From Ampelomyces quisqualis (taxonomy: Eukaryota > Ascomycota > Dothideomycetes > Pleosporales > Phaeosphaeriaceae), in contig JAGTXZ010000018.1 of the NCBI GenBank assembly GCA_018398575.1, positions 1,922,001 through 1,986,000 of the forward strand: a stretch of 64,000 nucleotides of DNA, written 5' to 3'. The translations under genes were made by a program, and so were the position numbers. This document shows positions 35,665 through 46,529 of the stretch, in pieces (positions within the stretch are counted from its first letter, which is position 1; every line of letters starts with the position of its first letter). The notes beneath the pieces are model-generated. The model had not been told where the DNA came from and searched no databases. It worked only from the letters and a program-made list of their open reading frames with translations.

Positions 35665-36591
35665 TTAGCCTAGAAACTTATTATTATTCTTATTAGCCTT
35701 ATAGAAGCTTAGAGAGCCTAGTAAATTATTACTAAGCCCCCTATCCTCTACCTCTTTCTACTATTTCTAGAGAACAATATTACTTAACTCTAATAGAACC
35801 TTACTCTTTGCTAACACTATTACAGCGCGCACTAGGTAACTTAACAGGTCTAAGCTCTTAACGCGCTTAGACGCAGGCTCCTTAGCAAGACTAGCTAAAG
35901 CTAGGCACTTCTTAGGCTTAGGCTTAGGCTTAGGTTTAGGCTTAGCCTTAGCCTTAGCCTTAGCTTTAGCCTTACTCTTACTCTTTTTCTTAGAAGGAGG
36001 TATAGGGCTAGGGCTCTCCTAGGAAGGGGTTTTATCTCTATTCCTACCTCTACTACTACTACTACTCTTAGACCTAGGCTTAGACTTAGGAAAAGACTCT
36101 TTTCTCTCTATATTAAGGTTAGAGTTAGACTGCGCGTTAGCCTTACTAAGAGAGAGAAGGTTAGCCTAGACACTGTTAGAACGCTAGCGCAGCAACTGTA
36201 AAGGAATAGAAAAAATAACTTACCTAAGCCTGTAGTAGGTTAAAGATGCTTTCTACTATAGTAAACAGGTAGTTAGTTACCTTAACCTATAGAATCTAGA
36301 TTTTATTACCTTTAGGCTAACAACAACTTCTATACTTAACCTCTATGCATAAGAAAAGCTCTACTAAGCTAGTCTACTAGCGCAGCGCTGTTTCTTACGT
36401 AGTAACTATAATAGAGTTAGAGTCTTTCTTAGTAGTAAGACGCTACTACTACTAGTATATAGTATTCTAGCCTTTAATAAAATTAGCAGGGACCTTAGAG
36501 CAGGGCTTCCTCTTGCCCTAGCAGAGGCTATAGCACAGGCTACTAACTACAAAGTTATAATAGGTACTAGTAAGCCTTAGGCTCTTAGCAT
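35665..36591 (-). pseudogene. G1 opposite-strand frame with Lys-Ala/Lys-Pro repeats
   Basis: Lies between the G1 chromodomain and 3' LTR on the strand opposite to pol. An ATG at 36591-36589 (minus) opens a frame reading 'MLRA', then 'CAIASARARGSPALRSL' and an Arg/Leu-rich helical part (36.25-36.45 kb). After about 36.17 kb a different frame is open: a Ser/Arg segment with five Ser in a row near 36.05 kb, then 'KSKAKAKAKAKAKPKPKPK' encoded by a hexamer array at 35.91-35.98 kb. It ends at a TAA (35665-35667). Histone H1-like basic composition suggests nucleic-acid binding. How the two frames join is unresolved. Function unknown. Confidence 0.5.
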
Positions 36592-37026
36592 AATGTAGGT
36601 AAATTAAAATTACTAACTTAACATTAGGAACGCTACTACAGTAGGCAATAGGTATAGCCTAAGCACTAGGTTAGCAATATTGTAACGCTAGTGTTACACT
36701 ACTTATAGGAATAGTAGAAGTAGAGGGCAGTATAGGCGTAGTGCTTATAGTAATTAATATAGAGGTAATAGAGTTGCATTAGTATAGAGCTAGTAGATAA
36801 TATAGTAGCAGAATAATATAGTTGTTACTAAAGAAGCAGAGAGGATTACGTATACAAAGTTTTGCTATATTTCTACTATTACTATAGCTACTAGCTGCCT
36901 TTTAGATTTACCTAGAGTTTTAGTCTTGGCATAACAACAGCTATACAGTAAACAGGCTCTATAATAACAACATTAGGTATACGCTAACAAACCTAACGTT
37001 ATATAAATTACTAGAATAGTAATTTT
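36592..37026. other. G1 3' internal non-coding region
   Basis: Between the opposite-strand frame and the polypurine tract. No convincing frame. If the opposite-strand frame is a gene, its promoter should lie here or in the 3' LTR. Confidence 0.4.
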
Positions 37027-37043
37027 AGAAGAGAAGAAATAAT
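37027..37043 (+). promoter_or_regulatory. G1 polypurine tract
   Basis: AGAAGAGAAGAAATAAT lies directly before the 3' LTR. In Ty3/gypsy elements this position primes plus-strand DNA synthesis. Confidence 0.7.
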
Positions 37044-37325
37044 TATAAGAATGTTATAGCGTAGAGTTATTAGCTACGCAGTAATGCGCCTGCACTACAA
37101 TAACACTACTCTTGCGTCTTTACGCGTAAAACGCGTATAGCTGCCCTAGCGTCTTAACAGCGCTGTGCTAGCGCAGACCTAGTATATTCTAGTTATAAGA
37201 ACACGCGTCTAGTTATATCTACAAAAGGGCAGTTCTGTACTAAAGTAGTAGAATAGGAATTAACTTACTTTTACTTATACTACTATTATTATCTTATAAC
37301 TTTGCTGCTATACAAACCTCTTATA
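37044..37325 (+). repeat. G1 3' LTR
   Basis: 282 bases, same length as the 5' copy. Its first bases read TATAAG (TG mutated to TA). The target duplication ATAAC follows immediately and copia A resumes with CTAGCTCTAATAG, which matches copia B at 56099. Confidence 0.95.
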
Positions 37326-37330
37326 ATAAC

Positions 37331-38600
37331 CTAGCTCTAATAGATAATAATACTATGCACCTGGTTAGGCAGTAGTATTAAGCTTATCTTAAAAAGGCTA
37401 GGTATAGTAGAATTACTCTAGATAAATAGTTTAACAAATAGTAAGTAATTTACAGTAAGGCTTAAGCGTTCTAAGTTATAGAGGTATAGAAATAACTTGC
37501 TCTTACTAACTTTCTTAACGCTCTGTCTGTTAAGATTGCCCTAGATTAGGCTTGATTAATGCGTTAGAATATTATTAAAGACGTAGCCCTTAGTCAGCCT
37601 ACTATAACTATGTATAATCTAGCTAAGATCTTTACTCTAATACTTTAGGAGCAAGTAGTCCTAGTTACTAAAGGAAAATCCTATTTAGCCTTTACTACCC
37701 TTAGGAATATTAAAAACTTAGAAAACTCTAATCTAAAGAATAAAGGCAAAGGTAATTTAAAGCTAAAATCTTACTTCTATAAGAATAATAAAAAGCACAA
37801 ATAGGACCTAATAGATTATCTTTAACTAAAGACTGTAATTACTAGATTAGCTCTACTAGAAAAAGTACTAATTAAGATCTCTAATTTTAACTAAAAGAAG
37901 GTCCTTAAGCAGCTTAACACTTCTAAGTAGGCCTTACTTAATAACAAGATTAAGAAAGCTAGTTAGACGCTACCTATTGCAGCTAACTAGTTAACTTCTA
38001 GGACTAAAGTAGTAATATACCTAAGAGATGTTATAGCAGTATTAATTAACCTAACTACTCTTAATTAAGAACCTAATGTTACTAATCTAGACTTTAGAGT
38101 GTATACAACTTTGTTTATAACCTATTTACTTTTAAGAAGTACTGTTTATAATAGGGCTAGTGCAGTATACCTTATTAATAATTAGTTACTTTTTGTTTTA
38201 GAAACGTTTAGTTCTACCTACTCTAAAGAAAGGGTTAAGGCTGGAATATAGTTACTCTCTATAACTAGGTATAGTAATTAAGTAATTAAGAATATTCTAT
38301 ATAGTCTAGAAGGCCTATACACAAGAGACCTAAAGCTTAAGAAGGTTAAGATTATAGATAAGTTTTATATAAATATTATATCTGCAGCGCTACTTAAGCA
38401 GGCAGGTATATAGCACAGTAGATTAGATAGTACTCTTTAGTTTAGATTATATAAGCAGAACGTTATTATACACAAGCTTTATAAGGCTTACAACCTCTTA
38501 TTTATTAAATATAACTAGGTTACGCGCTACGTTCTACAACTACTAATCCTATAAACCTTATATTAATCTAATATCTATTATTCAAGAGAAGATAACAAGG
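37331..38600 (+). pseudogene. gag: Copia A gag C-terminus and protease region
   Basis: Continues gag after G1. Near 37.76-37.81 kb the frame has a small Cys/His-type segment that in copia B reads 'KSCPCKNNKKHK', resembling the gag zinc motif Cys-x-Cys...His of fungal copia elements. The protease region follows but its Asp-Ser/Thr-Gly block was not clearly found. Copia B 56093-57370 is co-linear and confirms the order. Confidence 0.7.
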
Positions 38601-39900
38601 ATCTCTAGCACAAACAATTAGGCTACCTAGGCTAACAAGCACTTTAAGCTCTTACTTATTTAGCCTAGAACGTTAAGATAAATAGAACTAAAAGGATTAA
38701 TTACAAGGACCACTTAGTTACTTATATAACTTAAGTTGTCTTATAATAACTAAGAGAAAGATTACTATAACTATTCTATTAAGTTTTCTAAGACCTGTTT
38801 ACTATGCTAACAGGCAGGCTTTATAAAGAATAGTCTTTAATTATTAAAGAAGACTACTTAGGTAAGCTTTCTAACTACAACCTTTATAATAAAACGTTAA
38901 TTAAGATTATAAGAGTAATTTGCTAATTTACAGCCTAGGTTAGAAACAAATTTAATCTAAAGATTATAGAAATCTATTAGGATAATAATACTGCAACTCT
39001 GCCTTAGAGAGGGCGTTTACAGTATAAGAAGTAGGTAGATTAATAGGGGATTAAAATACTACGCCTGTTACTATACACGCATTAGCTGAATACATTAGCT
39101 AAGTAAGTAGGTTAGGAGCTAATTACAAAATTAATTAAGATACGCACAGGTACAAATCTTCTAACTAAGCTCTAGCTATATATTATAGATGCAGCTGCCT
39201 ACTTACACGGTATAAGCCTATTAAAAATCTATAGTTTTTGATTCCTAAATAAGGTCCTGCACGCCTAGTTTAGGCAATATTTTTAATAGTACAAGCTAGC
39301 AATTACTAGGCACAGTACTACTAACTTATGCCTAAATTAGAGTAGTATTTATACCTATAGCTGCAGAGCGTATCCTCTTAATTGCGACTAAGTAGTAGGC
39401 AGAAATAGGCGCAAGTTTAAAGTTAATCCTTATAGCTACATTAGATATCTAGTAGGCTATTAAGCTTCTAATATCTATTATATATAGGTTCTATTAATTA
39501 ATTAAGTAATTGTATTAAGAGACGTTACCTTTAATAAATCTATATTCTACTCTAGCAACTAAGAAGATAAGATACCTAAAGAGTAAGCACTTAAGATTGT
39601 AGATATTCTATATATTAGTAAACTTAATAATTCTAGGCAGAATATTAACCTACCTATTCTATAGGATTAACTAAGCTAGAAAATTACTAAAGTTACTAAG
39701 CAAAAGCTTAGGTGTAAGCATCTAATTCTAAGAATTACAGAGACTAGCTAATCTTATAATTACAAAGGAAAGAAGGCAGAAGCTAAAAGAGATGCTAGTA
39801 AGGCTAGTAAGCATTTAAGAATCCTCTTAGACTAAAGTAAATATACTAGGCTTATTACACTAGAGGTAACTCTAGAACTAGATTAGGTATCTAGTATTTA
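38600..39900 (+). pseudogene. pol: Copia A integrase
   Basis: Comparable to copia B, where the parts are clearer. The region holds a His-rich start ('HKQLGYLG'-like), a Cys-x2-Cys-type block, 'IIEIYxDNNTATLPxRGR' near 38.95-39.02 kb, a catalytic-core block with Asn from Asp, and 'YIIDAAAYLHGISLLKIY' near 39.18 kb (family NTAVYLxNRSP). Integrase upstream of reverse transcriptase is the defining order of Ty1/copia. Confidence 0.82.
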
Positions 39901-40359
39901 GCTTATTAAGCGCGTAAGATCTAACAGCTAAAGACTATTACTAGGTTCTAAAAGAGCTAGCCTATTAGTATCTAGGGATTAGATAGGTTTCTAACAGGAT
40001 AAGCAGTTAGCCTTTTCCTCTCCTACTACTTAACCTAGAAGTAGTAACTCTAGAGCCCTAGATAAAGCAGGATTAGTAAATTCTTTTACACAATTAAGTT
40101 GTTAACTGCAAGAAGCAGCTCCTAAGATTAATAAACTACTAAATTAATATATACTGCTTTACTGCAAGAAGAATTACAACAATTAGATAGAGAGTAAGAG
40201 TATTAATATATTAATTGCAGATCTATTTATAGATTACTAGAAGAACAATTTTAAGAACACTTTTCTACTAGGCCTTATAGAAGCCTAGACTAAGCGCTCT
40301 AGTTACAAAACACTAAACGCTATAATTATAACAGCTATGCTAAGTAATTAAAATTACTA

Positions 40360-41130
40360 AGTAGTTAAGAAGCGTGCTTATAGAAATAATATGCCTAAGC
40401 TGCCTAATATATAGAAGCAAATGCTTTAACATCTAATAAAAAGCCTGTTATTAGATGCCTCTCTTAAGGAAATTAATTAGCTACACAAGAAAAGCACCTA
40501 GAAAGAGATTCTAAAGCACAAGTCTAAGAATTAACTAATCCTATTAAAATAGGCCTAGGCATATAAGTTTAATTAAGACAATTACTTTTTAAAGTGTAAG
40601 GCTAGGCTTATAGTAAGAATAAATCTCTAAAAGAAAGACTTTCTACTTACTACGTACGCTACTACTCTTGTAGCCAAGTCTTTTAGGATTGCTATAGCTA
40701 TTATAGCCTATTTTAATCTAGAAATTATATAATATAACGTAGTTAGAGCATTTCTTAACGCCTTAATTACAGCTAATAATCTAGTAATCTATAATCTACT
40801 AGACAGATTTAAGAAAGCTAGACTTTGTATAAGGCTTAACTAAGCGCTCTACAGGCTCAGAGAATCTCTATTACTTTAGTATAAAGAATTCTTAAGATTA
40901 CTGCGTAAGATAGGACTACTTGTATCTAAAGAAGAACTCTGCTTTTTCTTTACTTAGGATTAAACAATCTTTGTTCTGTTCTACGTTAATAATATCCTGC
41001 TTATTTACTATAAGAATTACAAGCTTAAAGCTAAAGATCTATAGTCTAAGATTATTAGTAAATATAAAATCTAGGATTAAGGACTAGTTAAATAGTTCCT
41101 TAAGATTAGAGTTATCTAAAACAGATTAGA
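40360..41130 (+). pseudogene. pol: Copia A reverse transcriptase
   Basis: Reads 'FNLEIIxYN', 'AFLNALITANNLVIYNLL', then the catalytic block at 40982-40993 as YVNN (from YVDD), in the context 'LFYVNNILLIYY'. Upstream 'KARLIVRINL' matches the KARLVARG start of the domain. Ty1/copia type, related to but distinct from copia C. Confidence 0.92.
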
Positions 41131-41975
41131 CTAATTAATTGCTCTAGTCTATAACGCCTATATTAAAAAGATTACTAAGAGATTTAGACTACACAATAGA
41201 TTATTTCTTCTAACACTATTACTATCTAAGGAGCTCTACAAGAACACTAGAGAAGCTAGTAAGTAAGAAATTAAGGCCTATTAAGAAAGAGTTAGATTAG
41301 TCCTCTATACTGCAATTATAATCTGCTTAGATATTACCTACGCAGTCTTAAAGCTCTCCTATTTCTTAACTAATCCTTTAGACAAGCATATTAAAGCTGT
41401 AGAACAGGTAATTATATACCTATATTAAATAAAGTTTGATTTAATTAAATATAAAGATTTTAATAGTCTAGAACTTACTATTTGCAGGGACGCCTTCTTT
41501 ACTAACAATAAAGTAACTAGGTGTTTCTTACATAGTTATATAGCTATCCTGTTTAAAGGAGTAATCTCTTAGAAAGCTGTAAGGCAAGAATTAGTTACTA
41601 CGTTAATAATAGAAGCTAAGCTGCTTACTCTAGAATACGCTGCAAAAGAATCTATAGCGCTTAGTTAGTTCTTTAAGGAGCTTACGCTTAATCTAGAAGA
41701 TCTATAGAATATCTAGTGTAATAATTAGCAGACTATCTAGCTAGTTATAGAGAAAAATAAGCAGATATCTACTAAGCTTAGGCATATTAACATTTAGAAC
41801 ATGTAGCTTAGGCAAGAGCACTTAAAAGGATTATTCTAAGTATTCTATCTAGAATCTAGATTAATGCTAGCTAATAGTCTTACTAAGAACCTTACCTATT
41901 AACAATTCCTTAAGTTTAAGTAGCTTCTTAACTTTAAGGATATAAGCAAGTTACTTACAAAGCAATAATTTAGAA
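41130..41975 (+). pseudogene. pol: Copia A RNase H
   Basis: Includes 'LYTAIIICLDITYAV', 'RDAFFTNNKVT', 'VTTLIIEAKLLTLEYAAKE' (family VALSTTEAEYxAL), 'LRHINI' and, close to the end, 'LMLANSLTKNLT' (NPADGLTKAL). The His of the 'THIDVR' block and most motif residues survive. The frame ends near 41975. Confidence 0.9.
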
Positions 41976-41999
41976 AACACAAAGATTAATTTAACCTTT

Positions 42000-43340
42000 T
42001 TCTATCTACTAATTAATTTGCTTACTCTAGAAGCTTAAGATTACTACAGGATCTAAGTAGAGTAAATACGCAAATACTAAGAGGATACTAACGCTAAATT
42101 ACAGGCAAAACTATCTAGAAACTCGCCTCTATAAAGATAAAGACCTTATTAATTATCTTGTAAGCCTAAGCATAACGCTTAGCAATTAAGAGACCTAAAG
42201 CTCTTAATCTATAGCTTAGAGTTAGCAAATCTCTAACTATTCTTATAGCCTTAGGCAAAGAAGACAACAGCTAATTCTACGCTAGCTCTTAACGCTTAGG
42301 TATTAAAGTCTAAGCAGCCTAGAGCTGCTCCTTAAGTAGTAAAGCGTTAGGCAGGAAAGAGCTGCGTTGCTAGTAACTAAACAACAACTACTACCTACTT
42401 AGCGTAAACAGAGCCTAAGCTACAAACCTACTTAACGCTCTACTAAACTTATATCTTCTAAAGCCCTAAGCAGGACGCGTAGGCTTAGCACCTAGTAAGC
42501 TAAAAGTTAGATTAATATAGCTTAAGCTTGCCCTAAAACTACTAGAAGCTAAAACGCTCTAAGCCTGCTATATAGCCTTTACAGCCTTAAGCTACTAGTT
42601 AAGCTACGTGTAAGCCTTCTCTAGCTCCTATAAATAAATTAGCTATTTCTAAGATTAAACAATCTTTAAAACTTACCTTAATAGTTTTCTTAAACACACT
42701 AATAATAATTTGCATAGCCTACTTACGTAGATTACTTAGACTACTTATATTAGCAAGTATATTATTAATAGCAACTAGAGCAACCTATATCTTAACGCAA
42801 GAATAGTTTAGGTAAGCTATATAACGCTTGCTTATTATTAATTTAGCTCTACTATAGCAGCAGCTATTACTTTACTTGTTAGCAAACTAAGAGGCGTAGC
42901 GTAAGCATAAACTAGAGTAAAGCTCTTTCTTTTTAACTCTAACAGTCTCTTTACTAGAGACTACCCTGCTCTCTTACCTAACTGCGCAATCTTACTTTAT
43001 AATAACACACGTAAATAGACTACCTCTTACCTATCTAATAAGCTAGGTAATAGTAAACACTTTAAATTAAAGCTTAGCCTATAGGTAAACCTACACTAAC
43101 AGTTTGTTTGCTCCTATAATATAGGACTACCTGCTTATAAGACTTTTACACAAGACCTAGTTAAGATAACGTAGGTTACAATTGTAAGCAAATAACACTA
43201 ATATTAAATTTAATTATATATATAGTAAATAATTAGGAATTTACATGCTAATAACTTATATTTAAGCTAATAAATTAAGTAACGCAACGCTTGCAATATA
43301 AAGCAGCACTACTATTTACTTTAATTACTACTTCTGCTCT
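42000..43340 (+). other. Copia A extra 3' region with open frames
   Basis: About 1.35 kb lies between RNase H and the 3' LTR, unusually long for a copia element. Several plus-strand frames are open if Gln stops are allowed. One from about 42.78 to 43.19 kb ends with 'NTRKxTTSYLSNKLGNSKHF'-like and 'LPAYKTFT' segments; another at 42.31-42.75 kb is Ser/Gln/Pro-rich and then hydrophobic. I cannot choose between them, and no known domain is seen. Copia B cannot be compared because G3 cuts it earlier. Confidence 0.45.
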
Positions 43341-43346
43341 ACTAAA

Positions 43347-43380
43347 TAGATTAGGCAAGCTAACAAGTTTGCCTAATCTA
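43347..43380. terminator. Perfect 12-bp hairpin before the copia A 3' LTR
   Basis: Arms TAGATTAGGCAA (43347-43358) and TTGCCTAATCTA (43369-43380) pair perfectly around a 10-base loop. The 3' LTR starts 7 bases later. A perfect stem inside heavily mutated DNA is notable. The role is unknown: RNA structure for packaging or end-processing are options. Confidence 0.6.
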
Positions 43381-43387
43381 GAGAGTA

Positions 43388-43605
43388 TATAACAAAGTAT
43401 ATAAATTAGTAGATTACAGAATTGTTACGTATAATAACTAAGCATGTTACTAATAAGATAGAATCTATTTAGGACTAGACTAACTTATTAAGCTGTTTCT
43501 TAGCTTAGTGTATTTAATCTAATTAATCCTTACATAGTATAGAATAAGTAATACAATCTTTTTCACTTATAACAATCTAATCTATAGTATCGCTTAGCTC
43601 CTACA
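43388..43605 (+). repeat. Copia A 3' LTR
   Basis: 218 bases, TATAACAAAG...CTCCTACA, co-linear with 20571-20788. TG at the start has become TA. The duplication CTAAG follows at 43606-43610. Confidence 0.95.
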
Positions 43606-43610
43606 CTAAG

Positions 43611-43840
43611 ATACTACTAGCTATTAACAAAAAAGATACCTACTACGCTAGTAGGCACAGCTAAGACCTTAAAGAACACCTATATAAATTAAAATAATAG
43701 GCCTGTATTTATTTGTCTTAGAGGCGCTTAGCAAAGAAGAATATATATAAGAAGTAACGCGTAATACTTTATAAATCTTATATATAGTATATAAGGCAGT
43801 AAACACCTTAAACGTATTAATATCTATAATTAGGCTTTTC
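43611..43840 (+). pseudogene. Unknown membrane-type reading frame, 3' part
   Basis: Continues the frame cut at 20570, in phase across the codon split by copia A. Reads 'LLTKKIPTTLVGTAKTLKNT', then 'NNRPVFICLRGA' and 'RRIYIRSNA', with stops only at Gln-type positions. It runs into the 101-bp tandem array and is lost. See the 5' part for what it could be. Confidence 0.42.
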
Positions 43841-43846
43841 TAACAA

Positions 43847-44250
43847 CTAGTAGCTATAGTTGCGTTGCACTATTAGTAACTATTGTCTACTAAAAAATAC
43901 TACTAGTGCTATACGCAACCTACTACTACAGCAGGCTCTTTTAATAACTAGTAGCTATAGTTGCGTTGCACTATTAGTAACTATTATCTACTAAAGAATA
44001 CTACTAGTGCTGCACGCAACCTACTACTATAGCAGGCTTCTTAAATAGCTAGCAGCTATAGTTACGCTATACTATTAGTAACTATTATACACTAAAAAAT
44101 ACTACTAGTGCTGTACGCAACCTACTACTACAGCAGGCTTCTTAAATAGCTAGTAGCTATAGTTGCGTTACACTATCTATAACTATTATCTACTAAAGAG
44201 TACTATTAGCGTTAATTATAAGCTATTTATTACAATAAGCACCTAGAGTA
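43847..44250. repeat. Tandem repeat, four units of 101 bp, each with a hairpin
   Basis: Units start at 43847, 43948, 44049 and 44150, each step exactly 101 bases. Within each, GTTGCGTTGCACTATTAGTA and TACTACTAGTGCTGCACGCA(AC) form an imperfect stem of about 20 bases. Differences between units are mostly transitions. The array begins just after the interrupted unknown frame. Confidence 0.9.
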
Positions 44251-45690
44251 ACTAATAAGTGCTACAATTATACTAGTATAGGTTTAAGGCTAAGCCTAGA
44301 TTTTATTTTATATTAAATGCTATAAGTAGCTACTAGAGTATTAGTATACGCAAGTGTATTATCTTTACTATATTAGATAGTATATTACTCTTTATCAATA
44401 TATCTAGTTTGTACTATTATTCTGCTACTATAACTTAAAGACTATATTATCTTTTTCATAAATAGGTTAAGGTCTAATACCTAACTAGTAATATAGTTAT
44501 ACCTAGACTATTATAAAATATATTAAGGTTTGTAAACATAAGACATTATTTCTATATTTAATACTATAATAACTTACTATATAAGCTACTAGAGCCTTTT
44601 GCTGCTATATATAACTAAATAATATAACTAATATCCTTCTAACAACGCAAGAACACCTAGATAGTAATAAAACTAAATATACTAGCTATAATTACGCGTA
44701 TAATAGGCATCTGTAATAGAAAACTCTTAAGGCAGCTCTAAATAACTAGTATATAAAGTTGCAGGCAGCTTGCGTTAATGTTACTAATAATATAATTTGT
44801 AAAACTATACGTTAACTTTAGTAACAGCTGCCTAAATACAATAGCTATAAAATACAAAAGTTTAATAATAGATAGCTTACTATATATAAATAATAATATA
44901 GCATATAGTTATATAAATAGTTTGCAAAAATAGTAGGTAACTATAGTAGTATAATAGTTAAAGACACTAAGCTTATAATAGAAGAGATTTGTAATATAGT
45001 AAGTAGATACGCGCCTAAGAATTTATATAACATAGACAAGGCTAGTATATACTAGAAACACTTGCTTTAATATATATTAGTAGACAATTTAGAAGCTAGA
45101 TCTAGACTAGATAGAAAGTATATAACTAGTGTGCTGTGTATAAACGTAGATAGTTTAGACTAAGTGCCTCTATAGTTTATAGAATTCTTAAACTACATAA
45201 CTTATATAGATAGTAAAAAGAACTTAAATATCTATAGTCTTAGTTATATCTATTAAGATAATAATTCTACCTAAATAGACACTAACATTATACTAGAATA
45301 GCTAAAGTAGTTTAATAACTATATAAATAGACAAGTATTATTACTAATTAACAGGTTTTTACCTTGTAAACACGCAGTAGCAAAGCTTTAGATAAGCTAC
45401 TAATTGCTACAGAACGTTTAGTGTTTATAGTGTTAATATACTATAGGCTTATTATAGTAATAGAAGTTACAATACTTACTAATATAATAGAGTTATATTT
45501 CTGCCTACAGGTAGTACAACACTATACTAACAAATAGACTAAAGTATTACCTGCGTATAGAAGGCTAAAGTCTGCGCTTATTTTCTATACTTTGTAGTAG
45601 AGAAAAGTATAATAAGTAAATATTCTACTAAGACAATAGATGTTATTTACACTATTTACTAAGAATATTACCTATAGTATAATAAGATAA
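44251..45690. other. Degraded DNA, no recognised gene
   Basis: Plus-strand fragments with Gln-type stops occur throughout, including one with 'NRFLPCKHAVAKL' near 45.35 kb, which recalls the Cys-x-His end of a SWIM zinc finger, but the preceding Cys pair is not seen. The 5' LTR of G5 may lie here. Its 3' partner is outside the window, so it cannot be found by comparison. Confidence 0.4.
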
Positions 45691-45699
45691 GAGCTAAAA

Positions 45700-45944
45700 C
45701 TATACACAGTAGCTAGTAGATCTTAATAGATCTAAATATGTACTACAGCCTATAGCTATATATAGACAACTTCTAAAAGACCTACTATAAGCTTAATAAT
45801 TTAGTTAACTAGCTTAAAGATATATACGTTATTTATAGTATAGACGTTAAGAGCTTTATTAAGTTACCTAAAGAGCGCAATCCTAACTATAAAGATCTAG
45901 CCTACCTCTTAGACTATATTATTATAATATACAGCTTAAATAAG
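45700..45944 (+). pseudogene. Reading frame upstream of G5 gag, part before G4
   Basis: The frame reads 'VIYSIDVKSFIKLPKERN' and 'YKDLAYLLDYIIIIYSLNK' up to the G4 insertion, and resumes in phase at 52653. It is probably the N-terminal part of the G5 gag or an overlapping leader frame. No motif identifies it. Confidence 0.45.
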
Positions 45945-46399
45945 TGTTAAGACTATTAGTCTAGTAGCAAACAATAAGAATGCTAGTGTAGACTAGAAGT
46001 ATAGCTAAAGTTAGTTTTTGCAAATAGGTGCAGAGTTGCTTTAGATACAAAGAGTATTGTTACTAAGACAGTAAAGGCTAGAGCTTTCTAAAAAAAGTAA
46101 CAATAATTAAATAGCTAGTTACTAACTTAAGCGTTTATAACATAAGTTAAACACAATAATCTATAAGAGTTTATTATAGTTCTTATATACTTAGTCTTTC
46201 TTACAGTTCTTATTATTCTTAATCTTTATTATAAATTCTTATAGTTTCTTATTGCAAGAAATAGTAAGACTAAATAAGACTAATAAGAAGGTTACGTAAC
46301 ATACTTAGCGTACTATGTCTCTGCACTAGGTCTAAATCTTGCAACCTATTCTTTTATTTATTTATAACGTCTTGTATTTCCTGTTAGAGGTTTATAACA
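45945..46399 (-). repeat. G4 3' LTR
   Basis: 455 bases, TGTTAAGACT...TTATAACA. Matches 52193-52647 end to end. The two copies differ mainly at transitions. Confidence 0.95.
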
Positions 46400-46529
46400 C
46401 TATTTTCTTCTTTTACTCTTATATTCTTATAAGTTCTTAAGCTGTGTATTATTATTGTCTTTAAGGTAATTATATTAACAACAAAGAGTTATTTGCTATA
46501 GTAGCCTACGCCTAATATTCTTAGAAGAG

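Larger units (their letters stand above)
21436..37325 (+). mobile_element. G1: Ty3/gypsy chromovirus nested in copia A
   Basis: A plus-strand element with 282-bp LTRs at both ends and a perfect target duplication ATAAC (21431-21435 and 37326-37330). Gene order is gag, protease, reverse transcriptase, RNase H, integrase, chromodomain, the Ty3/gypsy chromovirus order. It is interrupted by a small insertion at about 23.5-24.3 kb and by G2 at 26798-34905. After the chromodomain there are about 1.5 kb before the 3' LTR, holding a reading frame on the opposite strand. Confidence 0.95.
20571..43605 (+). mobile_element. Copia A: complete Ty1/copia element split by nested insertions
   Basis: Bounded by two 218-bp direct repeats and flanked by an identical 5-bp target duplication CTAAG (20566-20570 and 43606-43610). 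Without the nested G1 element (21436-37325) the copia body would be about 7.1 kb. Gag begins before the insertion and gag-pol continues after it in the same order as in copia B. The element is plus-oriented and inactive: its reverse-transcriptase Asp pair is lost and stops are frequent. Confidence 0.95.

Noticed and set aside
35905..35980. Telomere-like (TTAGGC)n-type hexamer run
   Set aside because: Fungal telomeres are usually TTAGGG; this run is short, internal to G1 and explained by Lys-Pro/Lys-Ala codons on the other strand.
36166..36223. Possible 58-nt intron (GTAAGT donor, CTAAC branch, TAG acceptor) in the G1 antisense frame
   Set aside because: The signals are good but splicing there would not place the Lys-Pro/Lys-Ala frame in phase; left unresolved.
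45340..45400. SWIM-type zinc finger (CKHA) suggesting a MULE transposase
   Set aside because: Only the last Cys-x-His part is seen; the upstream Cys-x-Cys and the DDE blocks are missing.
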